From Begonia masoniana (Eukaryota > Streptophyta > Magnoliopsida > Cucurbitales > Begoniaceae): DNA of 64,000 bases. The notes beneath the pieces are model-generated. The model ran no database searches. It was not told the DNA's origin and saw only the letters and a program-made list of their open reading frames with translations. The translations under genes were made by a program, and so were the position numbers. The stretch lies in NCBI GenBank assembly GCA_022432975.1, contig CM039510.1:29454246-29518245 (forward strand), given 5' to 3'. This document shows, one piece after another, positions 1-11,952 of the stretch (the first letter of the stretch is position 1; the number at the start of each line of letters is the position of its first letter).

Positions 1-1560
1 ATTCACGAAACTTTACTGAATATGTTCTCATGATATGTTGGTTGTGTAGTTAAATTTTTAAACTAATCTGAAATAATTTTTTTCTTTCCAGAATGATTTT
101 CCCTATACAATAACGTAAACAGATATTAACAATGACAAAAAATCACACGAAGTCGAAAAGTCACCAAACTTTGCAAAATATTTTTTCATGATATGATAGT
201 CATGTATTTAAAATTTCACACTAATCTAGATCAGACATTTTTTTATCCTTTCCATATCGATTTTGCCCCTATAATAACATAAACGAACATTAAAAATGAG
301 AAAAAATATCTCGAAGTCGAAAAGTCATGAAACTTTGAAGATTACCTTCCCATGATATGCTGATTTTGTAATTAAAATTTCAGAATAATGCAGACATTAT
401 ATTCTTTTAACCAATTCGGATCATTTTCACGAATATCTTCTCATGATATGCTTGTTGTTAAATTAAAATTTCACATTAATCTGAACCAAACATTTTCTTT
501 TCCTTTATGGAATAATATTTCCCCTATAATAATGTAAACGGATATTAAAAATGACAAAAAATCGTACGAAGTTGAAAAGTTACAAAATTTTGCAGAATAT
601 TTTCTCATGATATGCTAGTTGTGTAGTTAAAGTTTTAAATTAAAATGACGACAAATCCCGTGAAATCAAAATTAACGAAACTTTGCAAAATATTTTCTCA
701 TTATATGCTGGTTGTTTAGTGAAAATTTCATACTAATTCGGATTGGATATTTTTTTCTCTTTTTGAATCGATTTTTCACATATAATAACTTAAACAAACA
801 TTAAAAATGAAAAACAAATCTTACGAAGTAAAAAGTTACGAAACTTTGCAAAATATCCTTGTATGATATGCTGGTACTGTAGTTAAATTTTCAGAATAAT
901 CTGAAATGATATTTTTTATTCTTTCCGGAATGATTTTGCCCATATAATAACGTAAACAAACATTAAAAATGAAAAAAAAAATTCTCACGAACTTGAAAAG
1001 TTACGAAACTTTAAAAAATATTTTCTCATGATATGCTAGTTGTGTAGTTAAAATTTCAAAAAAAATATGGACTGAAATATTTTTTTTTCCTTTCCGGATC
1101 GATTTTTCCCCTATAAAAACGACATTAAAAATGGCAAAATATCGCACAAAGCCAAGAAGTCACGAAATTTTGTAGAAAATCTACTCATGATATGCTGGTT
1201 GTGTAGTTAAAAATTAATACTAATCCAAATCAGATAATTTTTTTACTTACCATACAGTTTTTCCCCTACAATAATGTAAAGGAACATTAAAAATGACGAA
1301 AAATGGCACGAAGTCAAAAAAGTTACGAAACTTGTCCGAATATTTTCTCATGATATGTTTGTTGTGTAATTAAAATTTCAGAGTAATCGTCACCGGACAT
1401 TTTTTTTCCTTTCGAACTGATTTTCCCCCTATAAAAAAGTAAATGGACATTAAAATATTCAAAAAATATATATGAAGTCGAAAAATCACAAAAATTTGCA
1501 AATATAATTTCATGATAAGCTGGTTATGTAGTTAAAATTTCTGAAAAATCTGGACCAGAA
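1..1560. repeat. AT-rich satellite-like tandem array, about 162-bp unit
   Basis: The anchor CATGATATGCTGGTTGTG, with variants, recurs at about 29, 187, 351, 442, 606, 699, 862, 1027, 1186, 1349 and 1511. Spacing is 158-165 bp except for two steps of 91 and 93 bp (351 to 442 and 606 to 699), where about 70 bp is missing. Each full unit also carries a TCGAAAAGTTACGAAACTTT-like block, a TTTCCTTTCCGGATCGATTT-like block and CCCCTATAATAACGTAAAC. The array runs off the left edge, so its full size is unknown. Unit length is in the range usual for plant satellites, but the copies are diverged and no chromosomal location can be inferred. Confidence 0.85.
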
Positions 1561-3625
1561 AAGCAACACATCTAATATTTCATTCAAGTAGACAACTAAA
1601 GTAATCTACTATCCAACCAATCTTAAATAACCAAGCAAGTAGAATATTAGGTGGCACATACCTTATATTAAATAAACAATCATTTTCCAACATATAGGAA
1701 ATTATTTCAACTTGGTAGGAAAAAGAATCATAATAACTATTAAGTTCAAAAATAGTAACTCTAGTTAACGAATTTAAATCGAGAATCCGAAAAGTCAATG
1801 ACTCTATACACATGCAAAACCAATTTGGAAATTTCATTTCTTCTTTTAAGTAAGGGCACATATAATATTTATTCATAATCTTATTCTTAATTTTCCTTCT
1901 TTCAAGATAAATAGTTTTGAAGCATACAATTCTAAGTTTAAGAACTAGATTCATATCATTCAAGAATACAATCAACTCTATGGATCTACTAACACAATGT
2001 CATGTCATGATTATGTAATAAATTTTCATCATTTCAAAGCTCAACAAAATAATAAGCATTAAAGATCTTTCCTTAACCATAAACATTAACTTCATTATAG
2101 AAATATTGTTATATTTATCTTTCACATTTATAATGAAGCAAGTAGATAAAGCAAAAAAAGGTGCGGCGGCATAATTTTCTTTAATAACATACTCAATAAG
2201 GTTATGCCAACATAAAAATTTAAAACAAAATAAAATATAATCTATATTCCATCAAATTCTAAAAAACCAAGTAATTAAATGATTTGGAGGAATAAATAAG
2301 GGTATTATGTTATATTTATCTTTCACATTTATAATGAAGCAAGTAGATAAAGCAAAAAAAGGTGCAGTGACATAATTTTCTTTAATAACATACTCAATAA
2401 GGTTATGCCAACATAAAAATTTAAAACAAAATAAAATATAATCTATATTCCATCAAATTCTAAAAAACCAAGTAATTAAATGATTTGGAGGAATAAATAA
2501 GGGTATTATGTCACTCAACATTTTGCTAGACCACTCATCTTTAAAGCTTGACTCTATAATGCTAGGATGCCTTAGGGTTCTAAGAAGACTTCTTTCCTTA
2601 TTAGTCCATGAAGGGATAATGAGAAAACTATTTTTTTCTAACACATGAACTTTACTCTCGGTTTGGTTTAGGAAAGGATCTAAATAAGGTAATAACATAC
2701 TCAATAAGGTTATGCCAACATAAAAATTTAAAACAAAATAAAATATAATCTATATTCCATCAAATTCTAAAAAACCAAGTAATTAAATGATTTGGAGGAA
2801 TAAATAAGGGTATTATGTTATATTTATCTTTCACATTTATAATGAAGCAAGTAGATAAAGCAAAAAAAGGTGCGGCGGCATAATTTTCTTTAATAACATA
2901 CTCAATAAGGTTATGCCAACATAAAAATTTAAAACAAAATAAAATATAATCTATATTCCATCAAATTCTAAAAAACCAAGTAATTAAATGATTTGGAGGA
3001 ATAAATAAGGGTATTATGTTATATTTATCTTTCACATTTATAATGAAGCAAGTAGATAAAGCAAAAAAAGGTGCGGCGGCATAATTTTCTTTAATAACAT
3101 ACTCAATAAGGTTATGCCAACATAAAAATTTAAAACAAAATAAAATATAATCTATATTCCATCAAATTCTAAAAAACCAAGTAATTAAAAAAGGTTTACT
3201 TACTAAGTAGGACTCTTGTTGGATATGAGGAATAGGCATATATGCATAATTCACAAAAAAAGTCTCATCTATAGTATAAGTTGGATCAATGAAGTCCTTA
3301 GCAAAAAAATCCTTCCTATGATAAAAAGGGTCAAGCAAAAGTACATCCTTGAAAGTTTTAAAATTTTGGAATTCCTTGGTTTTGAATTATAATACTTGTG
3401 GTTCAAAGGTTTTAATGGCTTCTTCCATTGGTTCAATTTCTACCACAAGAAAAGATTCCTCAAATAGTTCATTGATTCCAAAATCTTCAATAATTTATAT
3501 TTATGTTGGTGTAAGGGGTTCTATAATATTATCTCCTCGATTTTCTCCTTGTTCATCATCCCAAAATAATGGTCCTTCCATGGAATAAATGATCCCTTCT
3601 TCATCCTCTTCACTTTTGTGAGACA
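1561..3625 (-). pseudogene. Degraded minus-strand coding remnant, unrecognised
   Basis: Minus-strand reading gives several protein-like stretches in one direction. An acidic amino-terminal piece starts at about 3625 (MSHKSEEDEEGIIY). A segment ending near 3200 contains FIDPTYTIDETFFVNYAY. A third piece lies at 2704-2453 (IPSWTNKERSLLRTLRHPSI, then IPPNHLITWFF), and a fourth at 1975-1580 contains the related VPPNILLAWLFKIGW. In-frame stops interrupt the first two segments, for example near 3500 and 3395. The two PPN-hydrophobic segments look like copies of one exon. I do not recognise the family. It could be an old gene or transposon fragment shredded by the 201-bp tandem repeat inside it. Confidence 0.25.
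2107..3188. repeat. 201-bp tandem repeat, interrupted
   Basis: Near-identical units begin with TGTTATATTTATCTTTCAC at 2107, 2308, 2816 and 3017, with exact 201-bp spacing inside each pair. Between the pairs lies about 180 bp of unique sequence (roughly 2512-2690), followed by a partial unit (2691-2815) that joins at unit offset 76. The last unit is cut at about 3188. Copies differ by only a few bases (for example GGTGCAGTGACATA versus GGTGCGGCGGCATA), so the duplication is recent compared with the satellite to its left. Confidence 0.85.
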
Positions 3626-5572
3626 TCGTATGATTTCTATTTAGTTTATCTTTTTATTTGGATTCCTTGTAGCTCCTTATCATGGTAGTGTTTTACACTT
3701 GCGCACAATTTTTTTCTTTTGGGCTTTGAAAGTTATACTATTTTCATGTTATTTCGGGGGAAGTGTTAAATTTATTGCTTTTGGACCTAAGCTTCTCAAA
3801 TGAATTGTTTGGTTCTTTAGGTCTTTCGCTACGAGTTAATTAACTTACATAGGGTCCGATGGTCATCCGTTTGATTGTTTCTCATTTCTGTCGCCACGCC
3901 ATTTTGGGCCACGAAAGTTCTATTTGAAAAATTATTTTGAAATAAAATGTGCTCGTATTTCCTTTCAAGATTTGAATAATTAAAAAAAAAGGCTAATTAT
4001 TTAATAAAAATATATATAATAAGTAAAGAAACGTACTAGTACAGTATTAATGATGAAAACGTGCTATGTCACTCTACTTACACAACAAGTCTCTCTTATG
4101 AGCGTTATTATTTACTGTCCCTGCACCAGTTTATAAGTTACGTTGCTTTTCAAATAAACAAAGATTATCAGAGGAAGAAGTGGATGTCTACACACTTTTT
4201 CATTTTATTGATAGTGTATATCAATATTACACACAATGGTAATCCTAAGTTCTCCGAGTTCTATATTTTTATTTTCTCGAAACCTTATCCATGTCATAGT
4301 TATCGACAAAGAATACGTTGGAGATATTCGCTTTTTGCAGTGTTTATGTTAGGTTTAATGTTCGTCCTTCTCTAGAACACTCATCTTAAGCTTGAACTTT
4401 CGAAATTTTCTCTCTTTAGATGATGGTAGCCTAAGAGTGATAAACAAAGAGATAGTAATGAAAAAGGAATTATAACCCCTGAATCGAAATAATTTCGTAG
4501 CATTCATCACAAAATAAAGTAATTATAAACTTATCTCTGCACATTCAAGTACATTGCATACTACTCATCATTTGTTGTACTCTAAGCCTAATAACATAAC
4601 ATGTATTTAATCACTTTTTAACAAGATTCTTATAACGAAAACTATAATACAAAGTACGTAATATAAATAGAGAGAGAGAGAGAGGTGAGGCTTAAGGATG
4701 AGGATGCCTTGTAAAAAGATAAGGTTGCTTGTCGACCAACACCATGCATGCATGATGAGACAGCTTTTTGTAATTCTTGTCTACTTCAATAAACAAATGA
4801 AATTCACTACTCTATTTCCAGAGGGAATATCGTATTTGCTGCTAATGTTTATAATTCAAACTTGAAAGTTTCTTTGCAGATTCCACGTGTGCTGTCACAT
4901 TCTTATTTTTCTACACCCACATACAGATATCAATGACTGTAATTCCGCATGATACTGCTCATATTCTTTAGAGATTTGTTTATTGGATGATTAAAATTGT
5001 ATGTTGATGCGTTATAGTTCGGTGTAACTCGAATTATAATTGAGCCAAGTCCGACCCAAATATGAATATTAGAATTTTTGTTTTCTCTATATAATATTGA
5101 TATAGTTTTAAAATTCAATTCTACATTAATTTTTAATAATAAATTTCTTTATGTGTCTATAGTTTTTTTAGCTATAAGAATTTTTCCATTATAATTTAAT
5201 GTCTCTGTATTCCCGCCTATAGATTATCTCCAGGTCATTCTCTCCAGGTAGAGAGACATTTAAATGTTGTGATAAAGAAAGATAATAATGGTGGAAAATA
5301 AGGTTGGAAAGAGCTGTAAATCATGGATATCGAGACCTCCGTAACCATATTTCCAAAACCCATTTAAGCATAGCCACGAGGGGGTGTCAGTCGCTGTCTC
5401 GGAGTTGGATGTATTCTCCATGAAAACGATGCTCCTGTCAATCGACCCCAGAAAAATCCACTCGGAAGCAACAGCAAGTTCCAGAAATCCCAAACCAATC
5501 ACCATTAAAGAAATCGAAATTATGGGCGCAGGAGGGCGTGTCTCGTTGGGCATATGGAAAAAGTTTCCCGAG
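3626..5572. other. Intergenic, AT-rich; no supported gene
   Basis: Only short open frames occur (for example 4061-4375 plus and 5260-5553 minus), with no recognisable domains. An (AG)8 microsatellite lies at about 4669-4684. A 44-bp stretch is duplicated at about 5570-5600 and 5614-5645 and leads into the LTR-like remnant on the right. Confidence 0.5.
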
Positions 5573-7865
5573 TCAGATCGATTAGGCTTATATTAAAAAT
5601 TTTATTAGAACGAGTCAGATCGATTAGACCTATATTAAAAATTTTATTAAGATTTAATTTTTTCTATAAATTAATTTAATATAGAGTCGCAAAACTTACA
5701 GCTGTATTTTGATTTTCATAGTATATTTGTTTCTCTGTCTGTAATTTTTTTTCATCTATAATTTTCCATATAAATCTGATGTCTCACATCATATGTTCTT
5801 TTCGGTTACTCGTTCTGTTTTTCAACAATTAGTATCAGAGTTAAATTGAAGGTTCTGAAAATCAGGTTTTGATTTATCAAAGGTATCGAACGATTTTACA
5901 GGTTTGCAATTTCGATGAATGAAATTTGCAATTTTGAGGAAAAAGAAATTAAGAGTAAAAAAAAAAAAACTTTTGTTGCTGTTCTTGCTGTGAAGAACAG
6001 CCAAGGAAGAAAACAGAAAAGCTCTAGAGTGAGGAATCGACAACGAAGAAGAACAAGGGAAAATCATAAGAAGCCCTAGAGCATAGGGCTGCCGTCTGCG
6101 AAGGAAGAAGAGAAACCCAAATTTGCATCGCCGCTGCATTCTAAAGGGAAGAGAAGAAGCCTCTGTTCGTCGTCTGACAGAATGTCCAAGGAGAAGTCGC
6201 TCCTTTTTCACTAAGAACACGTCGAACAGTCGGGCTGCTACTCTGGTCCGACTAGTTGTCGGCGAAGAACTGCCCATGGATAGAATTGATCGTCGTTCGC
6301 TGCAAAGAACCGGCCACCCCTTTAACTCCATCCAGATGACTCTGTCGAAAGCCGAAGACGCAGAGCAGAGAGGAACTGTTTCCTTTTGGAATTTTCAGTG
6401 TGATTATTTGTTTGGAATTTTCTCTTACTGTTGGTGTTCAAAAGTTTTGGTATTGAAATTATGGGGCTGAGTTGTCAAACGAAACTTGTTCAAAATATTT
6501 TGTGAGATTTATTCTTATTTTTTTGGGAGCTGAATTTTAGTTGGAATATCATTTTTGGGTTCAAATATTTGAAATTGAATATTCTGTCGAAGCCAGTTTT
6601 TGAGCGATGAGTTCGTTCAGGTTTGATATCTCATTATTGGATCAGAGAACGCTCAAGTTACGAACAAATTTTTGCCCAATCGAGGAGAAACTAGGTCGAT
6701 GGTTATTCGACTCAAGGCCCATATGTGAAGAGGGAGATTGTTAGGATTGATCTCACATCGATTGTAGAATGGACTTGGTGGTAGTTTATAAGTGCGAGGG
6801 AAAGTCTCACCCCTTGAGCTAGCTTTTGGGGTTAAGAAGACCCAACACCACCAACACTATTCCGATCGAATAGAGCTCGCCACCGAGCATTGAGAGAAAA
6901 CACAGAAAGTTTTCTTCAACAGAGAAGAACCTGCCGCGAAGAAGAAATAGGGAGGAGAAAACTGTAACGTGAAAGGGTTAGCCACTGTCGTAGTTAACGA
7001 ACAGTGAAGAGAGAAGGAAACTATAACGTGAAAAGGTTAGCCACTGTCGTAATAGCCGAACAAGGAAGAGAGGAGAACTGCCGCGTGACTGTGAAAAGAG
7101 TTCGTCGTCCGTGAAGAACGATGAAGGTTCAAAGTAGGAACCTTAGTTTCAGCTGGCGTCTGCGAATACACCATCCGCAGCCGAGATAGGAGAAGCGTAC
7201 CGTGAAAGCAAACGAGAAAGCTTGTTGAGGAAGCCTCGCTAGTTGGCTCCTGAGCGCTCTGCGAACTGAAGGTGTTCACACTGTTATTGTGAACAAAGGC
7301 AGAGATGATTCCAACCGCTGCAAGCCGAGAAGAGACTCTGGACGACCGTCTAAGTGCCGACTCAGAGAGGTGCGTTGTTGCCGTCTGACGAAAGAGGAGA
7401 ATGCCGATGATACTCCGATCACCAGAATTTCTTTGAAGATTTGGATGACTTTTTTTGAAATTTGAAAATGTCATCATCGTGATTTAAATGTTTTTAAACC
7501 TGGTCAGCATTAATTGCTAAGATGGCCCATCGGTACATGTGTGGAAGAGGAAAATTTGTTTTCTTGCATCGAAATTTCTTTGAAGATGGAAATTGTCAGA
7601 GTTCAGTGTTCTATATTCACTTTGAGTTGCCCCGAGTAGCTCATTGGATCTCTCATGTAGAATTTGTGTCAAAGTGGAGATTATTAGAATTTTGTGTGAC
7701 ATGAATTTTATACAGGGCAGACCGGTTAGACCCATATTGAGAATCTGATTAGAGTTTTATTTCATTTATAAATTTATATAAATTAGAGTCACAAAATTTA
7801 TGATTGTATTTCGATATTAAATTTATTTGAATGGCTATAATTTTTTCCGTATAAAATTTTTCAAG
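5573..7865 (+). mobile_element. Decayed LTR retroelement remnant (probably Ty1/copia-type, non-autonomous)
   Basis: Sequence at about 5618-5770 resembles 7716-7860: both have a GAT/GGTTAGACC-YATATT start, an AT-rich stretch, AGAGTCRCAAAA and a TATAATTTT tail. In the left copy this is followed by TTTTTCAACA (ending 5827) and a primer-binding-like TTAGTATCAGAG at 5829-5840. At 6731 GAGGGAGATTG runs into TGTTAGGATTGATCTCACAT (6739), the usual polypurine tract and LTR start of plant copia elements. About 0.9 kb lies between these signals, and I see no gag or pol in it, which suggests a short non-autonomous element or deletion derivative. The full left LTR and a TSD were not found, so the exact ends are uncertain. 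Confidence 0.4.
6961..7079. repeat. 59-bp tandem duplication
   Basis: The block AACGTGAAAGGGTTAGCCAC starts at 6966 and again, slightly diverged, at 7025. It lies inside the putative right LTR of the remnant. Confidence 0.7.
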
Positions 7866-8536
7866 GAAATCTACCACGTCAAGAATATTTGCAGACGCAT
7901 GATTCCTCTCAGACCCACTTCCATATTCAATGCAATCATCAAAAGTAAAAGGGAAAGTAAAAGAATTGGTAAAGTTTTTTTTGTACAGAATGGATGAGCA
8001 ATAATCTCTCCTTTAGTTCTTCACTTTTTCTTTTGCGGGTCTCGTGGGTTTTTCTTTTCATCGCAAAGTAGAACTGGCTCTAGGACAAATTATTCCACCA
8101 TGTTTTCTCTGGTTCCCTCGATGCTTGACACCCACAGCTCCAGTTCATCATATTAGGCGTTTTGGGCTTGAAAAACATATGAATTTCATAGATTGGTTCC
8201 TCTCGGAGCATTGGCATTTACTTGCTCTAGATATGTTATTCTTGGCTGTTTTGAGATTTGAGGATTTTCTGCGATCCCTCTGCTTGTTGCCCATTTACGC
8301 ATGGCCTAGATTGCTTTTTTGGTGTCCTCTTTCTACGCAAAACTTTAAATGAGATTTCAAATTGAGTGGGTAGCTGATTTTATGGTATGAATTCACTCCC
8401 CTGTTCTCGTCATTCTGGATAAAATTCTTTTTTCCAGTTTGGCAGTCCAGATTTTGAGAGTTTTCAAGGGAAATTTACAGTTGCATTACAGTATTTGCAG
8501 TCCATTGTCATGTTTTTTGGTTTGATAAATCATTAA
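7866..8536. other. Upstream region of the BTB/POZ gene
   Basis: There is no supported coding sequence. The open frame 8044-8352 has no recognisable domain and may be 5' untranslated or promoter DNA. The retroelement remnant ends only about 670 bp before the start codon, so part of the promoter may be retroelement-derived; this is inference from distance alone. Confidence 0.4.
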
Positions 8537-10360
8537 ATGGCTGAAATTAGAGTTCCAAGAGTAGAACAAGGCCAAACTAAGATCAAGAATGTTCCGATCG
8601 CCGTCACTCCAGAAGGATTTTGGTGCTGCCCTTCTCCGGTTGTGTTTCAAAAGACACTAAAAGCTCAAAACCCTCTGAACAAATCCAAATCTTCCTCATC
8701 ACCACCCAAGGCCTCTGTCCAGAAGAAACAAGCGTTGATTATAGACAAGAAGCCGGCTCTCGCCGAATCAGGATCTCAGTCTATCACCACCGACGATCGT
8801 AAATACAGCCCTGATTCGCCTGGATTGGACAGAGAGCCACGACCCAAGATTGAAAATGTTCCCAAGAAAGTTTCGATCGAGTTTGGTGAGCCTGGAACCA
8901 GCGATGTGAAGCTCATTTTGCTCGGGAAGCAAGGGATTTGTGTGAAGTTGAGTGTTCATAAGAATGTTTTGGTGGCCAACAGCCATTTTTTTGCTGATAA
9001 ATTCTTAGAACGCGGAGTTGGTTTTTCTTGCCTGGAGATTGAAGATTGTGAAGATGTTGAAATATACGTCGAAACTGTCGGATTGATGTACAGCAAAGAA
9101 ATGAGACAACGCCTGATCAAGCAAAGTGTTGCACGGGTTATTCGCATTCTCAAGGTGATTGTTCTTCCATTTAATTTCATAATGTTTTGCGTGATTTAGT
9201 TGACAATGTGTATAGTTTTTACAATCTAGATGAGAGATAACATCATTTTACCTGTAGATGAGTGGAATCATTGTTTGGAAACATTCCAATCTGCTGTCAG
9301 ATTTGATGAACATCTCTATGCTGTTGTTCTTCATCTTTTGGACTGCTGATTTCAAACTAATCTGCGTTTGTCATTCCTTTTGATTAGTATGATTGAACAA
9401 CTTATCAGAAAGTTGGTGTTGTTTTTTTTGCAGGTTGCAGAGATTCTTGGGTTCAAGTCATGCATGCAGTCATGTCTCGACTATTTGGAAGCAGTTCCAT
9501 GGGTAGGAGACGAAGAAGAAGAAAGGGTTGTCTCTTCAGTTTTACGGCTCCAAAGAGACGGTCTTGGAGTTACGCCGGTGTTGAAACGAGTATCTTCCGA
9601 CGTTCTGAAACCACAAAACGACACATTCTCTCACGTCATCGAGCTTGTACTGAAAAGCAGTGAAGAGAGAAGCCGGCGAGAGATGAAATCGCTGGTCCTA
9701 AAGCTTCTTAGAGAGAATAACAATGGCGGGAGCAGTTCAAATCCAGACATCTGCAACGAAACTATCTATGGGTCCTGCCGTAAGTGCTTGGCTTCTCTGT
9801 TGTCACTGTTCAAGCAAGGCGCAGATGAAGATTTCCGTGACAGTAAAGAACCTCTGGCCAAGAAAATCGCTCTGGAGGCCGATAATCTGTCGTGGCTGTT
9901 TGAGATTTTGGCCGACGGGCAAGCTGCAGATGAATTTGCCTTGATGTGGGCGAACCAGGAAGAGTTATCGGCTCTACACAGAAAGTTACCGGCAAATTCT
10001 CGTTACCATGTAAGCTGCATTACAGGCCGGGTTTTCATCGGAATCGGAAAAGGAGAGCTTCTTCCGTCAAAAGAGACCCGTCAATTACTCTTACAGACGT
10101 GGCTAGAGCCATTGATGAACGACTACGGTTGGTTGCAGCATGGGTGCCGGTCGTTTGATCGGAAAATTGTGGAGGAAGGGATTGGGAGAACGATTCTGAC
10201 TCTTCCGCTGGAAGATCAGAAGAGCATACTGCTTTCGTGGCTGGGAAAGTTCCTCAAGGCCGGAGATAATTGCCCGAACCTTCACCGAGCTTTTGAGGTG
10301 TGGTGGCGGAGGACTTTCGTCAGGCCCTTCGTTGAAGGTGAACCTGCTTCAGTGAGATAG
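8537..10360 (+). CDS. BTB/POZ domain-containing protein (At1g63850/At5g60050-like)
   Basis: This is the only convincing host gene. Exon 1 is 8537-9154 (206 codons), the intron is 9155-9433 (AAG|GTGATT ... TTTTGCAG|GTTGCA, phase 0), and exon 2 is 9434-10360, giving 514 aa. A Ser/Lys/Pro-rich, low-complexity amino terminus comes first. The BTB/POZ fold follows at about residues 118-225 (DVKLILLGKQGICVKLSVHK, then FFADKFLERG, then VAEILGFKSCMQSCLDYLEA). The carboxy-terminal half is the conserved helical region of this plant family (WLEPLMNDYGWL, LPLEDQKSILLSWLGKFL, FEVWWRRTFVRPF). BTB proteins of this kind are thought to be substrate adaptors of CUL3 ubiquitin ligases; no substrate can be inferred. 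The start gives an unbroken frame, and length is close to family members of about 500-550 aa. No frameshift or stop is visible. Confidence 0.9.
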
Positions 10361-11140
10361 CTGAAATCCGGCAAACACCACCCATGAAAGTAGACTGAAA
10401 ATCTCTTTCGATCACACGACGACGACGACGGTTTGATTGATTGATATAGAAATCAAACCCAGAAACAGCATGATTAGTTGGATTTGTGTAATGTGATTTC
10501 TTCTGCATTTGCTCTCTCGATACATATCTGAACTGGTGTGGTCTAATCAATTATGAACTCAGCCTTGGCTCCCCCCACTAAGAAGATGGTGATGGGTTTG
10601 TAGAACAATTTGTGCATGCAATGTAGAGATGTTAAACGAGCGAGCCGAGCCGAGCGGCTTACCGAGCCTAACGAGCCGAGCGGCTCACCGAGCCTAACGA
10701 GCCTGTCGAGCCTAACGAGTTGACCCCAAAAAATTTTCAACCCGAGCCGGCTCGCGAGCTACGAGCTTAACGAGCCGAGCCGAGCCGGCCCAACGAGCCT
10801 AACGAGACGAGCTTAACGAGTCAAAAATTTATGTCTTTTACTTCAAAATTCCTCAATGATTTGTTTAGACCAAAATGCTAAATAATCAATTTAAAATTTT
10901 ATTATTTGTAAAATTAAAAGAAGAAAATTACAAACCACGAGAAAAAGGGTTCTGCAGCTCTTCATGGTTTTAGAGTGGGTTTTAGATTTGGATGAAAAGA
11001 ACCCACGGGAAAAAGGGTTCTGCAGAACCCTTTTTTGTCATTTACCTAATAATTTCATCACCTTCTAATTTCATCACCTTCTCCAATCTCCATACCCACT
11101 CTTCCGGCTCTTCTCTCTTTCTCTCTCTAAAACCACGACC

Positions 11141-11341
11141 ATGGATCTCTGCAAACTGAGCTTGCTTCTGCTCACCACCATTTCCATCTCCTATTTCAAA
11201 GAAAAGCTCAGATTAAGGATGAGAGCCGACCCAGAAAATTCCGGCAAATACAGCAAAGATCCATACCCCAACCAGCAAGATCTGGGGCCAGCTCGTACTA
11301 CTCCGCGGGCAGCTGGGTGGCTCGCAAGCCTGGCCCGCTAA
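11141..11341 (+). other. Possible captured gene fragment inside the hAT element
   Basis: Between the GC-rich arms is normal-composition DNA with a pyrimidine-rich leader (TCTTCTCTCTTTCTCTCTCT) and a good plant start context, ACGACCATGG. It opens a frame beginning MDLCKLSLLLLTTISISYF, which resembles a signal peptide or membrane anchor. The frame then runs into the GC-rich repeat and loses protein-like character. This looks like the 5' end of a host gene picked up by the element, but I cannot name the donor, and it may be non-coding. Confidence 0.35.
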
Positions 11342-11360
11342 GCCAAACGAGCCGGCCCGT

Positions 11361-11640
11361 TGGCCGGCTCGTTTGGCTCGGTCCCAGGCGGACTCGCGAG
11401 CCCAGGGGCAGGGCTCGGCTCGGCCAGCCTATTGGGACCGGGCCAGGCTCGGCTCACTACTGTAGCGAGCCGAGCCAAACTCGACCCGCTACTGTAGCGT
11501 TGGCCGGCTCGTTTGTCTCGGTCCTAGGCGGGCTTGCGAGCCCAGGGGCGGGGCTCGGCTCAGCCCGCCTATTGGGACCGGGCCAGGCTCAGCTCACTAC
11601 TGTAGCGAGCCGAGCCAAACTCGACCCGCTACTGTAGCAG
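11361..11640. repeat. 140-bp tandem duplication in the hAT right arm
   Basis: TGGCCGGCTCGTTTG-like blocks start at 11361 and 11501. The whole 140-bp unit, including CTACTGTAGCGAGCCGAGCC, is repeated with few changes, so the right subterminal arm has been doubled. Confidence 0.85.
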
Positions 11641-11952
11641 GCCGAGCAGGCAGGCTGGTAGTCACCTCTAATGCAATGTAGGTGTTGAGAGGGGGAAAAA
11701 TAGAGTTTCTATTAATTGAATTATTATTAAATTCTAAATTTATATTGACACTCTCACCCGTACAACGACATGTCGTTTATTAGTTAATGGAAGTGAATAC
11801 TTATTTTTAAATATTTATAATCTATCATAATTATTTTATCGATAAATAAATAAAATATTAGAATATAAGATTATAATATAAAATCATATTGAACATGTAA
11901 TATTATTTTTAAAATCAAAGGGTACATCTATAATAACGGATGTTATATTTTC

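Larger units (their letters stand above)
10624..11670. mobile_element. Complete non-autonomous hAT transposon
   Basis: The element starts TAGAGATGTTAAACGAGCC and its right end, read in reverse complement, starts TAGAGGTGACTACCAGCC, matching the usual TAGRGRTG hAT terminus. A perfect 8-bp TSD, ATGCAATG, flanks it at 10616-10623 and 11671-11678, the size hAT elements generate. Subterminal DNA is packed with CGAGCCGAGCC and CTAACGAGCC repeats (10630-10820 and 11340-11650), the kind of short repeat that hAT transposases bind. There is no transposase inside, so it must have been moved in trans. It sits about 260 bp downstream of the BTB/POZ stop codon, close to or within that gene's 3' end. Confidence 0.9.

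Noticed and set aside
4061..4375. Plus-strand 104-codon frame as a small gene
   Set aside because: No domain, no splice or promoter context, and AT-rich intergenic surroundings.
5822..6470. Overlapping 169- and 115-codon frames on opposite strands
   Set aside because: No domain is recognisable, they occupy the interior of a decayed LTR remnant, and both strands are open at once, as expected for biased composition.
8044..8352. 102-codon frame upstream of the BTB/POZ gene
   Set aside because: It has no recognisable domain and lies where leader or promoter sequence is expected.
11317..11637. Pro/Gly/Arg-rich 106-codon frame
   Set aside because: It reads through the GC-rich subterminal repeats of the hAT element and repeats with the 140-bp duplication.
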